33,355 nucleotides of DNA, from assembly GCA_964401045.1 (NCBI GenBank), contig CAYNXB010000025.1, positions 1 through 33,355 on the forward strand. Direction: 5' to 3'. The DNA comes from CAYNXB01 sp964401045. Lineage in GTDB: Bacteria > Pseudomonadota > Alphaproteobacteria > Sphingomonadales > Sphingomonadaceae. Position 1 is the stretch's first letter. Each line of letters begins with the position of its first letter. The position numbers and the translations under genes are program-made. Below the pieces are notes generated by a model, which was not told where the DNA came from, made no database searches, and worked only from the letters and a program-made list of their open reading frames with translations. This document shows positions 15,503 to 23,726 of this stretch, piece after piece.

Positions 15503-17040
15503 TCAGCGGGGCGTCAATTTCACCGGCCCCTGCGTATCGTATTGCACCGGGCACCCGAACACGAACCGGCCGCCCTGCTCCGTCTTCGCGCAGTATTCCT
15601 TCGCGGCGTCGATCTGGCGCTGGTCGTTCGCGAGCGTCTGCGCGATCGACAGCGGACCCGACCCATGCACGGCGACATCGGTGAGCGGATCGATCCCGCG
15701 ATGCTTGATGTTGGCCGCGAGCGCCCCGCCCCAGAAGTGGAGCTGCCACGCCTCGTCCCCGAAGTCCCCCTCCATCATGATCCGTTCCTTGGGGAGGTAG
15801 GCGAACACTGCGTTCGGCATGTGGCTGTGTTCGATCACGCGGTAGATTTCGAGGCGCCGGGTGCGGTCCTCCAGCACCAGCTTGTCGTCGACCGGGGTGA
15901 ACACCAGGTCGTGCGGATTCTTCGCGAGCGCGTCGGGATAATAAACCGCCGGTCGCGTGACCATTTCGCGGATAATGCCTTCATTGCCGCGGAACGAGAT
16001 GACCTCCAGCCCGCGTGACACCGCCGCCCGCAGGCCCGCTGTGTGATCGAAATGGTGGTGGGAGACGATGAGCGCCTCGACCTTCTTGCCGGGGACGAGC
16101 TTGTTCGCGGCATCGATCCGCGCAAGCGTCTGCGCTTCGCCGCCATAAGCCTCGAACATAACCAGCCTCCGGTCGAACTCTATCACCGGGCTGCCAGCGG
16201 TGCCCACGCGCACGTCCCACACACCGTTTGCCACTTTGGTGACCTTGGCTTGCGGAGCGGCGGCGGGCGGAGCGCCGGCCGGAGCAGGGAATTGCGGCAG
16301 GCTGCCAGCAGGCACGTCGAGCCGGTAGGAATCGACCTGGAACATCAGGCTCACCTGATCGCGCCAGTCCATCTTGTTCATCAGCCCCATCGGCAATTGC
16401 ACGCCGTCGAACGGCAGGTAGCCGGTGAAGTACGCGGTGTAAGTCACGTCACCCAGATTGTTGCTCGGCGCGACCCAGCGCGAAAAGGCCGGCAGGTGCG
16501 TCTTGGGGTCGATCCCGATCCAGGCAGGGCTTTTCGAGCCCGCGGGCGTGAACTGGACAACGATCGCGCCCTGATCCGTCGAAACGGCGCCAAGCTGCGT
16601 CTTCGGGTCGAGCGCCGCCAGCAGCGCAGGCAAGGGGTGATCCAGCAGAGGTCGCCCGTCTGCACCGTATTGGTGCGCTCGAAGTTCAATCCGAAGAAGC
16701 CGGCGAACGGGAATTCGAATGCGCGGCGTTCCTGGTTCAGGGCGCGCCCGTTGCGCAGGTCGAAAGTCCGCTGCGCATCCGCCACCGCCTGCCATTTGGG
16801 CGGGGCGTTTTTCTCACCGGTGATGAAGCCCCCGCCATCGAAATAGACGCGCTGGCCGAACCCGGTGAGGACCACGTTATCGAGTTGCCGCAGCCGGTCG
16901 AGCCCACCCATCGCGGTGGCGGCTTCAGTGAGCACCGCGCGCGCCGGATCGTCTGACCGGGCCGAAGCCGCCGATCCGGCCGAGAGCAGGGACACCGGTG
17001 CAAGCAGGCAAGCCACCAGCACCATGATCCGCTTCCACAT
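15503..17040 (-). pseudogene. Exported MBL-fold metallo-hydrolase gene with a one-base frameshift
   Basis: Two overlapping frames together encode one protein of about 512 residues. The first (from ATG 17040, after GGGAGAGAGG) has a signal peptide (MWKRIMVLVACLLAPVSLLSAGSAASA) and an N-terminal domain to FERTNTVQTG. The second resumes at PLLDHPLPALLAALDP and runs to the TGA at 15503, including the metal-binding HHHFDH in SHHHFDHTAGL and MEGDFGDE. The switch falls at about 16650-16656 and needs one added base. There is no homopolymer or slippery heptamer there, so programmed frameshifting is unlikely. Intact relatives would be periplasmic hydrolases; the substrate is unknown. It lies 43 bp downstream of an MFS gene on the same strand. 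Confidence 0.75.
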
Positions 17041-17083
17041 GCCTCTCTCCCGATAGCCGAACAACGCTTTCGCCGCCCGAGGG

Positions 17084-18310
17084 CTATGCCGTCCCGGTCT
17101 TCCTCGGCGCCGTCTCCCTCAGGAACAGCGCCACGACGAACCCAAGGATCAGGCTGGCGATGGTGAAGGTAAACACGTGCTCGATGCCGCTCGATCCAGC
17201 GATCTGTCCGGCGATAATCGGCGCGATGCCGCCGCCGAACACCTCGCCCGCCCCGATCACCAGCCCCGCCACCGAGGCCACCATGCCGAGCGGAGCCGCT
17301 TCCGCCGCCACCGGGCCTGCCAGGATCGCCAGGGCAGAGAAGTTGAACAGCGCGGCGAAGAACAGCAGCCAGAACAGGGTGCCCAGACTCTCCGCCCCGG
17401 CCTGGGTGAACAGGTAGGTGAACACCGCCGCGAGGATGTAGGACGCGAGTGTCGTCACCTTGCGGCCGACGAAGTCCGAGATCGTCGGCATCGCGAACTG
17501 GCCGATGCAGCCGCCGAAGCCAATCGCCGAGGTGACGAAGCCCATGTCCTGGATCGACAGCCCCAGATAGTCGGTCAGGTAGTTGGGCATCATCGCGCCC
17601 ATCACGAATATCCCGCCCATCGCGCACATCAGCGTGAGCATCGCCAGCGGCACGTTGCGATGCTTGAACAGGTCGGTGAAGCTCGGCCGCACGATGGCAG
17701 CAGCGCCGGGCGCATGGTGCGCGGGCTCGCGCACCACGAAGAACATCACGGCGGCCATGATCAGGCCGGGAATGCCCACCAGCATGAACACCGTGCGCCA
17801 GTCGGTCACCAGCAACAGCTGCGTGGCGATGATCGGGCCGATGGCGTTGCCGAACAGCGAGATCATGCACTGGAAGATGCCGTTGTTCATGCCGCGCCGC
17901 TTGGGATGCGAGGCTTCGACCGCCACCGCAACGCCGGTGGAAGCGACCGGCCCTTCGGCCAGGCCCATGATCGCGCGGATGATCAGCAGGCTGACCAATC
18001 CTCCGGCAAGGCCCGAGAACGCCGACATAAGGGAGAACACGACCACCGCGGGAATCAGCACCTTGCGCCGCCCGATCCGGTCCGACAGAAAGCCCATCGC
18101 GAAGGCTGAGAGGCCCCAGAACACCGCGAGGATGCCCACCAGGTTGCCCAGGTCCTCGTAAGATAGGCCCAGCTCGTCCATGAACGCCGGGAACAGCACC
18201 GGCAGGATGAAGCGATCCAGCCCTACCAACCCGAACGTCAGGCTGAGGATCAGGATGATCTTCCACTCGTAGCCGGTATCCCAGCCCTTCGTTTCCGCGT
18301 CTTGCCGCAT
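17084..18310 (-). CDS. MFS transporter
   Basis: A 408-residue major facilitator superfamily carrier with 12 predicted hydrophobic helices. The loop 2-3 motif is GFLSDRIGRRKV (about 76-87), and helix 1 carries the L-D-R pattern (GLVGLDRFILP) seen in the anion:cation symporter group. RAIMGLAEGPVAS follows in helix 4. The substrate is likely an organic anion, by family only. The ATG at 18310 (MRQDAETKG) is chosen over longer frames because GGGGGA precedes it. It sits between a DMT transporter (46 bp upstream) and the broken MBL-fold hydrolase gene (43 bp downstream), all on one strand. Confidence 0.85.
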   Translation of the reverse strand: MRQDAETKGWDTGYEWKIILILSLTFGLVGLDRFILPVLFPAFMDELGLSYEDLGNLVGILAVFWGLSAFAMGFLSDRIGRRKVLIPAVVVFSLMSAFSGLAGGLVSLLIIRAIMGLAEGPVASTGVAVAVEASHPKRRGMNNGIFQCMISLFGNAIGPIIATQLLLVTDWRTVFMLVGIPGLIMAAVMFFVVREPAHHAPGAAAIVRPSFTDLFKHRNVPLAMLTLMCAMGGIFVMGAMMPNYLTDYLGLSIQDMGFVTSAIGFGGCIGQFAMPTISDFVGRKVTTLASYILAAVFTYLFTQAGAESLGTLFWLLFFAALFNFSALAILAGPVAAEAAPLGMVASVAGLVIGAGEVFGGGIAPIIAGQIAGSSGIEHVFTFTIASLILGFVVALFLRETAPRKTGTA

Positions 18311-18356
18311 GGTTTTCCCCCAAATGCCCGCCGATTGTCTCGGCTTGGCAGCACCC

Positions 18357-19271
18357 CTAGGGAAGGGTTCTATCAGCGGCTTTCGGCGCCGTCGATGCCC
18401 CGACGGTTCGCGCCAGCACCAGCGCGCCTGCGACCAGCGCCATGCCCGCAATGTCGAACGCGCCGAGCCGCTCGCCGAACACCAGCCAGCCCGCCAGGCT
18501 CGCCAGCGCCGGCTGGGTCAGCAGGGCCAGGCCGATCACCAGCGGCCGGAAATGGCCGAGCGCGTAGATCAGCAGCCCTTGGCCGAAGACCTGATTGAGC
18601 AGTGCGAGCACGATCACCGGAGTCCAGTTGTGCGGCCAGAAGGGTTCGCCCATCGCGTGCGCGGCGATCGCCAGGAGCGGCAGCCCCGCTGCGCTCGACC
18701 ACGCGAGCAGGCCCCACGGCCCGAGGCTCGCCCGGGCGCGCTGCAGCGGGATCAGGTAGAACGCATAAAACAGTCCCGCGAGCAGGCACAGCAGGTCGCC
18801 GATCAGCGTGCCCGTAGAGACCTCGAGGCTGCGGCCCAGCAGGATCGCTACGCCGAGGACCGCCGCCGCCAACGCTGCCCATTCACCCACGCGCGGCAAT
18901 CGCCGCAGGGCGATAAAGCCCCACACCATCAGGATCAGGCTGCCGGCATTGCCGAGCAGCGTTGCGTTGCCGAGCTTCGTCATGCCGATGCCGAGATGCC
19001 AGCTTGCCAGATCGACGGAGAAGAACACGCCCGCGGCGATCACCGCCACGAGCGTGGCGCGCGGTATCGCGAACGGCCGCTCGCCGGCCTTGAGCGCGAA
19101 CAGGACCAGGAACGGGAGCGCCAGCGCCAGCCGCCAGAACCCCGCCGAGACCGGGCCACTGTCCGCCAGCCGCACCGCCCACGGCCCCAGCGCGAGCGCG
19201 GTGTTGCCGCCGACCAGCGCGGCGAACGGCATCCAGCGGCGGTCGTTGCGGGGAAGCGGCGCGCTAGCCAT
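18357..19271 (-). CDS. DMT-superfamily (EamA) transporter
   Basis: A 304-residue drug/metabolite transporter with ten predicted membrane helices in two EamA halves (about 18-145 and 160-290). Typical features are SAGFWRLALALP in helix 2, the short loops, and LTQPALASLAGWLVFGERLG near the end of the second half. Such proteins export or exchange metabolites; the substrate is unknown. The ATG at 19271 is divergent from the CoA-ester lyase gene, with 88 bp between. It is followed closely by an MFS gene, so the two transporters may share a transcript. Confidence 0.85.
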   Translation of the reverse strand: MASAPLPRNDRRWMPFAALVGGNTALALGPWAVRLADSGPVSAGFWRLALALPFLVLFALKAGERPFAIPRATLVAVIAAGVFFSVDLASWHLGIGMTKLGNATLLGNAGSLILMVWGFIALRRLPRVGEWAALAAAVLGVAILLGRSLEVSTGTLIGDLLCLLAGLFYAFYLIPLQRARASLGPWGLLAWSSAAGLPLLAIAAHAMGEPFWPHNWTPVIVLALLNQVFGQGLLIYALGHFRPLVIGLALLTQPALASLAGWLVFGERLGAFDIAGMALVAGALVLARTVGASTAPKAADRTLP

Positions 19272-19359
19272 GGCCGTGCCCTAGCGTCTTCGCCCTCGTT
19301 GGCTATAGGATTTCGCAAACGATTGGCGCTAACCCTGCCGCGCAAAGGAGCGGAACCGT

Positions 19360-20244
19360 ATGCCGATGCGATCGTGGCTTTTCGCCCCGGGCGATAGCGA
19401 GAAGAAGCTCGCCAAGCTGTCCACGACCGGGGCCGACGTGATCATTCTCGACCTGGAGGATGCCGTCACGCCAGAGGCCAAGCCCCGCGCGCGCGAATTG
19501 GTGCGCGACTGGCTCGAGGCGCGGCGGACGCTGGTGGTCGAGGGGCGAAACCAGAGCCGGTGGGTGCGGATCAACGCGCTCGACACGCCATATTGGCGCG
19601 ACGACCTGGTCGCGGTGATGTCCGGCGCGCCCGACGGAATCATGGTCCCCAAGGCCCCCGGCCCCGAGATCCTGCCCCAGCTCGCCGCCGAGATCTATGA
19701 GCTCGAGCAGCGGCACCGCATCGCCAATGGCGCGACCAAGCTTCTACCGTTGGTGAGCGAGACGCCCGCCGCCGCGTTGCGGATTCCGGAATATGTCGGC
19801 GCCGCCGCGCCGCGCCTGCTGGGGCTCACCTGGGGCGCCGAGGATCTTTCGGCAGCGATCGGCGCCACCCGCAAGCGCGGGCCGGACGGCGGCTGGACCG
19901 ACGCCTTCCGCCAGGTCCGTTCGACCGTGCTGCTGACGGCCCATGCGCGCGGCGCGCTGGCCATCGACACGCTCTACGCCGATTTCCACGACCTCGACGG
20001 GCTCAAGCGGGCGGCAGAGGAAAGCCGTGCGGACGGATTCACCGGGATGCTCGCGATCCATCCTTCGCAAGTGCCGGTGATCAACGCCGCGTTCACCGCG
20101 AGCGAGGCGGAGCTGGCCGAAGCGCGCGCGATCGTCGATGCCTTCTCTGCCTCGCCGGGCAACGGCGCGGTCCAGTACCAGGGCCGCATGGTCGACCAGC
20201 CGCACCTCAAGCAGGCGCGGCGCCTGCTCGGCCTGCCGGGCTAG
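19360..20244 (+). CDS. CitE-like CoA-ester lyase (HpcH/HpaI aldolase family)
   Basis: A 294-residue member of the citrate lyase beta-subunit-like (CitE/Mcl) group of the HpcH/HpaI TIM-barrel family. Family blocks are RSWLFAPGDSEKKLAK (4-19), DVIILDLEDAV (27-37), RWVRINALDT, DGIMVPKAPG, LTWGAEDLSAAIG and GFTGMLAIHPSQVPVIN. The acidic residues in the DLED and GAEDL blocks are the Mg-binding positions. Stand-alone members cleave or hydrolyse malyl-, methylmalyl- or citramalyl-CoA-type esters; which one is not decidable here. AAAGGAG precedes the ATG at good spacing. No citrate lyase alpha/gamma genes are nearby. Its TAG stop interlocks with the convergent lipoprotein gene (CTAG 20241-20244). Confidence 0.87.
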   Translation: MPMRSWLFAPGDSEKKLAKLSTTGADVIILDLEDAVTPEAKPRARELVRDWLEARRTLVVEGRNQSRWVRINALDTPYWRDDLVAVMSGAPDGIMVPKAPGPEILPQLAAEIYELEQRHRIANGATKLLPLVSETPAAALRIPEYVGAAAPRLLGLTWGAEDLSAAIGATRKRGPDGGWTDAFRQVRSTVLLTAHARGALAIDTLYADFHDLDGLKRAAEESRADGFTGMLAIHPSQVPVINAAFTASEAELAEARAIVDAFSASPGNGAVQYQGRMVDQPHLKQARRLLGLPG

Positions 20245-20531
20245 TCGCTTTCGGCGGGCGCGCCGCCATCGGCGGCGGCCGGCGTTTCCCCATCCTCGGG
20301 TACGGCCGTGGCGTTTGCTTCCGGTTCCCCGCGGGCGGTAGCGGACGGCGCCGGGGTTCCGGTGACTTTCGCCAGCGGCGGCTGCGAGCGCACCGTCTCT
20401 AGCGGCACCATCGAATCGCTGATCGAGCCTTCGAGCACCTGGCCGGCGGCGGTGCGCTGGTCGTTTTCATCCCCGCCCCCCCCACACGCGGCGAGCAGGA
20501 TACAAGCGGCAGGAACGGCGAATGCTTTCAT
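20241..20531 (-). CDS. Small putative lipoprotein
   Basis: A 96-residue protein with a type II signal peptide: a short charged start (MKAF), hydrophobic core and lipobox L-A-A-C with the lipidated Cys at 16, followed by G-G-G-G-D-E. The rest is low-complexity, rich in Ala, Pro, Glu and Thr, with no recognised domain. The ATG at 20531 overlaps the lipB stop (ATGA, 20528-20531), so translation is probably coupled to lipB. The four Gly codons contain an uninterrupted run of eight G on the coding strand (20476-20483), a possible slippage site. Confidence 0.7.
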   Translation of the reverse strand: MKAFAVPAACILLAACGGGGDENDQRTAAGQVLEGSISDSMVPLETVRSQPPLAKVTGTPAPSATARGEPEANATAVPEDGETPAAADGGAPAESD

Positions 20532-21196
20532 GGCAGCGCGGCAGCCTTCTCCAGCGCGGCGAGGAAATCGCGGGCGCGGGCGCGCAATGCCTCATCGAAG
20601 GCCTCCGGCGCAAGCGCCAGCCCGAGGTCGGCCAGGCTGGTGACCCCGTAATCGGCGATCCCGCACGGCACGATGCCAGAGAAATGCCCGAGGTCCGGGG
20701 CGATGTTGACCGCGAAACCGTGCATCGTGACCCACCGGCGCACGCGCACGCCGATGGCGCCGATCTTGGCCTGGTTGCCATCGGGACCGCGCGTCCAGAT
20801 GCCGATCCGCCCTTCCGCGCGCCAGCTCTCGACCCCGAGATCGCCGAGCGTCGCGATCACCCAGCCTTCCAGCGAGTGGACGAAGCAGCGCACGTCACGC
20901 CCCCGCTTGTTGAGATCGAGCAGGACATACCCCACACGCTGGCCGGGCCCATGGTAGGTGTAGCGCCCGCCCCGCCCGGTCTCGACCACCTCGAAGCGCG
21001 GATCGAGCAGTTCGCCCCGTGGCGCGCTGGTCCCGGCGGTGTAGACCGGCGGATGCTCCAGGAGCCACACCAGCTCGCGCGCCTCCCCCGCCGCGATCGC
21101 CGCGTTGCGCGCCTCCTGCTCGGCAAGCGCCGCGCGGTAGGGTACGGGCGCGGAGTCGACGCGCCATTCGATATCCGGGTCAAACGGTTGGGCCAT
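20528..21196 (-). CDS. lipB: Octanoyltransferase LipB
   Basis: A 222-residue LipB, which transfers octanoyl from octanoyl-ACP to lipoyl domains of 2-oxo acid dehydrogenases and the glycine cleavage H protein, the first step of lipoate synthesis. Motifs: GGRYTYHGPGQRVGYVLLDL (76-95), catalytic Lys K144 in NQAKIGAIGV and the acyl-accepting Cys C178 in GIVPCGIADYGVTSL. The frame is open to 21436, but the ATG at 21196 (MAQPFDPDIEW) gives family length. lipA is not in the window. A small lipoprotein gene overlaps its stop, and a membrane-protein gene is divergent. Confidence 0.95.
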   Translation of the reverse strand: MAQPFDPDIEWRVDSAPVPYRAALAEQEARNAAIAAGEARELVWLLEHPPVYTAGTSAPRGELLDPRFEVVETGRGGRYTYHGPGQRVGYVLLDLNKRGRDVRCFVHSLEGWVIATLGDLGVESWRAEGRIGIWTRGPDGNQAKIGAIGVRVRRWVTMHGFAVNIAPDLGHFSGIVPCGIADYGVTSLADLGLALAPEAFDEALRARARDFLAALEKAAALP

Positions 21197-21202
21197 TAGC
21201 GT

Positions 21203-21231
21203 TTGCTGGCCTCTGGCGCTTCGCTTATCAA
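21203..21231 (+). promoter_or_regulatory. Possible sigma70-type promoter for the membrane-protein gene
   Basis: TTGCTG (21203-21208) and TATCAA (21226-21231) are separated by 17 bases, in the 69-bp divergent gap upstream of the gene at 21266. The match to consensus is partial (3/6 and 4/6), so the call rests mainly on position and spacing. Confidence 0.25.
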
Positions 21232-21265
21232 GTGCGCGCGGGGGAGCAGTGAGGGAAGTATCTCG

Positions 21266-22075
21266 ATGAAGTTCGATATGGGCCGGGCGTGGAGCCAGGC
21301 GACGAAGATGCTTTCGACCAACCGCGATCTGGTACTGGTGCTCGCCGGCGTATTCTTTTTCCTGCCGCTGCTGGCGCTGTCGCTGACGATGCCGGATGTG
21401 ATGGCTGGCCTCCCTAAAGATCCGGAAGCGCAGCAAGCGGCGCTTATGGCAGCGTTCAGGCAGTTGCTGACCAATTACTGGTGGGCCTTCCTGCTCGCGG
21501 AAGTCGTCTCGGGCATCGGCACTCTGGCGCTGCTCGCGCTGTTGCGCGATTCGTCGCGCCCGACGCTCGCCGAGGCGCTAAAGCTAGGCGGCATGGCGAT
21601 CGCTTCCTATTTCGCCGCCAGAATACTGGTCTCGATAGCGTTGCTTTTGGTGCTCACGATCCCCGCCAGCCTTGGTGCGGCGGCGGGAATCCCGGCAGTG
21701 GCGATCCTGAGCGAGGGTATCGGCGTCGGGCTGGTCATGTACCTGTTCGTGCGCCTCTCGCTCACGATCCCCACGATCGGTATCGAGCGGGTCTATAGCC
21801 CGATAGCGGCCATGGTTCGCTCATGGCGGCTGACCAAGGGCCACAGCCTGCGGCTGCTCGCCTTCTATTTTCTGATCGGCGTGTGCGCGCTGGTGATCTA
21901 TCTGGTCGTCAGCATGATCTTCGGACTGGTCTTCGCGCTATTCGGCGAAGAATCGCAGGCCATTCTGGCCTCACTGCTCGCCAGTCTGCTGGCGGCGGCG
22001 ATGCTGTCGATCATGGTCGCGGTGCTCGCCGCCGCGCATCGCCAGTTGGCGCACTCTAAAAGCGAAAACGCTTAG
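21266..22075 (+). CDS. Multi-pass membrane protein of unknown function
   Basis: A 269-residue membrane protein with about six hydrophobic segments and a short cytoplasmic start (MKFDMGRAWSQATKMLSTNRD). The layout, with a soluble start, large hydrophobic helices and the segment RSWRLTKGHSLRLLAFYFLIG, resembles glycerophosphoryl-diester-phosphodiesterase membrane-domain-like proteins of sphingomonads, but no catalytic motif is present. The ATG at 21266 is chosen because AGGGAAG lies at good spacing; the longer frame from 21203 would include promoter sequence. Its TAG stop interlocks with the TAA stop of the convergent methyltransferase gene (22072-22075). Confidence 0.75.
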   Translation: MKFDMGRAWSQATKMLSTNRDLVLVLAGVFFFLPLLALSLTMPDVMAGLPKDPEAQQAALMAAFRQLLTNYWWAFLLAEVVSGIGTLALLALLRDSSRPTLAEALKLGGMAIASYFAARILVSIALLLVLTIPASLGAAAGIPAVAILSEGIGVGLVMYLFVRLSLTIPTIGIERVYSPIAAMVRSWRLTKGHSLRLLAFYFLIGVCALVIYLVVSMIFGLVFALFGEESQAILASLLASLLAAAMLSIMVAVLAAAHRQLAHSKSENA

Positions 22076-22707
22076 GCCGCTTCGTCCTTCCAGCCCCAGG
22101 CGAGCTGGCACGGCAGCACGTTGAGCAACTCGAAGCCGCTCTCGACGCGGGAGAACACCCGCGCGGTCAGATCGCGCGCGGTCTTGCTGAACTGATAGGT
22201 AAGGAACGCGCCGCCAGGGCGGAGCACGCGGTGGGTTGCCTCCGCGATCGCCATGCCGACGTCTTCGGGAAGGTTCGAGAACGGCAGGCCCGAGAGCACG
22301 TAGTCTGCCGCATCGTGCCCGTGCGCACGGACGATTTCCTCGACGTCTTCCGCCGAGCCGAGCACCGCGTGGAAGCGGCTGTCGCCGATCGTGCGCTTGA
22401 GATAATCGATGAACAGCGGGTTGGTATCGATCACGATCAGTTCACCGTCGCGCGGCAGCCGGTCGAGCACCGGGCGGCAGAAGGTGCCCACGCCCGGCCC
22501 ATATTCGACGAACAGCTTGCAGTTCTTCCAATCGACCGGGGCCAGCATCTTGGTGATGGTGAAGCCTGACGACGGGATCACCGAGGCGACCATCGCAGGA
22601 TGCTCGATGAAGCCCTGGACGAACACGCCCCAAGGGCCGGTGACCCGCTGCAGCCAGCTCTTAAATCCACTGGCCCCGCTGCGGACCGCCGCTTCACTGC
22701 CGTTCAT
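22072..22707 (-). CDS. SAM-dependent methyltransferase, phospholipid N-methyltransferase-like
   Basis: A 211-residue class I methyltransferase. The SAM-binding motif I is VEYGPGVGTF (67-76), with the acidic residue ending strand 2 in LIVIDTNPLF and motif IV-like YVLSGLPFSNLP. The N-terminal stretch (FVQGFIEHPAMVASVIPSSGF) matches the membrane-binding start of PmtA-type enzymes, which methylate phosphatidylethanolamine towards phosphatidylcholine. An rRNA dimethyltransferase-like activity is the main alternative. It is followed by no obvious partner; the upstream ArsC gene is 84 bp away on the same strand. Confidence 0.78.
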   Translation of the reverse strand: MNGSEAAVRSGASGFKSWLQRVTGPWGVFVQGFIEHPAMVASVIPSSGFTITKMLAPVDWKNCKLFVEYGPGVGTFCRPVLDRLPRDGELIVIDTNPLFIDYLKRTIGDSRFHAVLGSAEDVEEIVRAHGHDAADYVLSGLPFSNLPEDVGMAIAEATHRVLRPGGAFLTYQFSKTARDLTARVFSRVESGFELLNVLPCQLAWGWKDEAA

Positions 22708-22791
22708 CGATCGTCCGTCCCCGAAATGGCTGCCCGGTCATGTCATCCGGCGGATAGGCAAAATTTCCCGAGTCATGCAAGCACCGAACGG

Positions 22792-23136
22792 TCAGAGTAT
22801 CTCGTTAATACGCTCGGTCGGGCGGCCGAGGCGAACGCCTTTTTCGGTTTCGACCAGCGGACGTTCGATCAGCTTGGGGTCGGCCGCCATGGCATCGAGC
22901 ACCGTCGCGTCGTCGGCTTCGGCAAGGCCGCGCTCCTTCGCTTCGGTGCCCATCATGCGCAGCCCCTCGCGCGCGGCCAGGCCGGCATCGCGGTAGAGCT
23001 GGGCGAGCTTTTCGCGGCTCGGCGGGTGCTTGAGGTATTCGATCACGGTCAGGTCGAGGTCGGGCCGCGACTGGAGCAGTTCGAGCCCCGCGCGGGATTT
23101 GCTGCAATTCGGGTTGTGCCAGATCGTCGCTTTCAC
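22792..23136 (-). CDS. arsC: ArsC-family (glutaredoxin-dependent) arsenate reductase
   Basis: A 114-residue ArsC-family protein. The catalytic Cys lies in WHNPNCSKSRAGLELL (5-20), and the family's ending is clear: GTEAKERGL, then LIERPLVETEKGVRLGRPTERINEIL. In ArsC the Cys and downstream Arg residues reduce arsenate with glutathione and glutaredoxin; relatives (YffB type) have other roles. The GTG at 23136 is chosen because AGGAG lies 7 bases upstream; the longer frame has no such signal and lies within the preceding gene. No arsR, arsB or acr3 is nearby. It begins 10 bp after the [2Fe-2S] protein gene, suggesting one transcript. Confidence 0.85.
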   Translation of the reverse strand: MKATIWHNPNCSKSRAGLELLQSRPDLDLTVIEYLKHPPSREKLAQLYRDAGLAAREGLRMMGTEAKERGLAEADDATVLDAMAADPKLIERPLVETEKGVRLGRPTERINEIL

Positions 23137-23146
23137 GCCATCGCTC

Positions 23147-23689
23147 CTAGTCCTGTTCTTCACTGAGCGCCGGCACCGCCGCCGCCGCGTCACGCGGGTC
23201 GATGCCCGGTGCGGGCGCCGCGCTCAAGGTTTCTTGTCGCCGTGCGACGCGCCCCGCCCGCTGGATCGCGCGGACCAGCCGGGGGTAGACGCCGCAGCGG
23301 CACAAGTTGGTGATCGCCGCTTCGATCTCGGCTTCGCTCGGTGCGGAATTGCGGGTGAGCAGCGCCGCCGCGGCCATCACGATGCCGGGAGTGCAGAAGC
23401 CGCACTGGATCGCCTGCTCCGCGACCATCGCCTGCTGCATCGGGTGCGAGCGGTCGCGCGAAAGCCCTTCGATGGTGGTGATGTAGCGCCCTTCGCATTC
23501 GGCGATCGTGATCAGGCAACTGCGCAGCGCCTCACCGTCGACCAGCACCATGCACGCGCCGCAATCGCCAACGCCGCACCCGTACTTGGTGCCGGTGAGG
23601 TTGGCCGCATCGCGCAGCGCCCACAGCAACGGCGTCCCGGGATCGAGATCGAAGCGCACCGGGCGCCCGTTCACGGTCATGCTGCTCAT
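23147..23689 (-). CDS. [2Fe-2S] small subunit of a molybdenum hydroxylase (IorA-like)
   Basis: A 180-residue iron-sulfur subunit of the xanthine oxidase / isoquinoline 1-oxidoreductase type. Both clusters are complete: plant-type C38, C43, C46 and C58, and the helical-domain cluster C96, C99, C130 and C132. Such subunits pass electrons from the molybdopterin large subunit. No large subunit or FAD subunit is encoded in the window, so it is an orphan here. A C-terminal tail of about 40 residues (after AIQRAGRVARRQ) extends past the core and has no known function. An in-frame ATG at 23680 is an alternative start. It lies between the class II aldolase gene (37 bp) and arsC (10 bp). Confidence 0.88.
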   Translation of the reverse strand: MSSMTVNGRPVRFDLDPGTPLLWALRDAANLTGTKYGCGVGDCGACMVLVDGEALRSCLITIAECEGRYITTIEGLSRDRSHPMQQAMVAEQAIQCGFCTPGIVMAAAALLTRNSAPSEAEIEAAITNLCRCGVYPRLVRAIQRAGRVARRQETLSAAPAPGIDPRDAAAAVPALSEEQD

Positions 23690-23726
23690 CGGCGCGGCCT
23701 TAGCTCAACTTACCGGGGGAAGCAGC

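Noticed and set aside
16640..16665. Programmed ribosomal frameshift in the MBL-fold gene
   Set aside because: No slippery heptamer, homopolymer or downstream pseudoknot-like structure is seen at the junction; an indel or sequence error is simpler.
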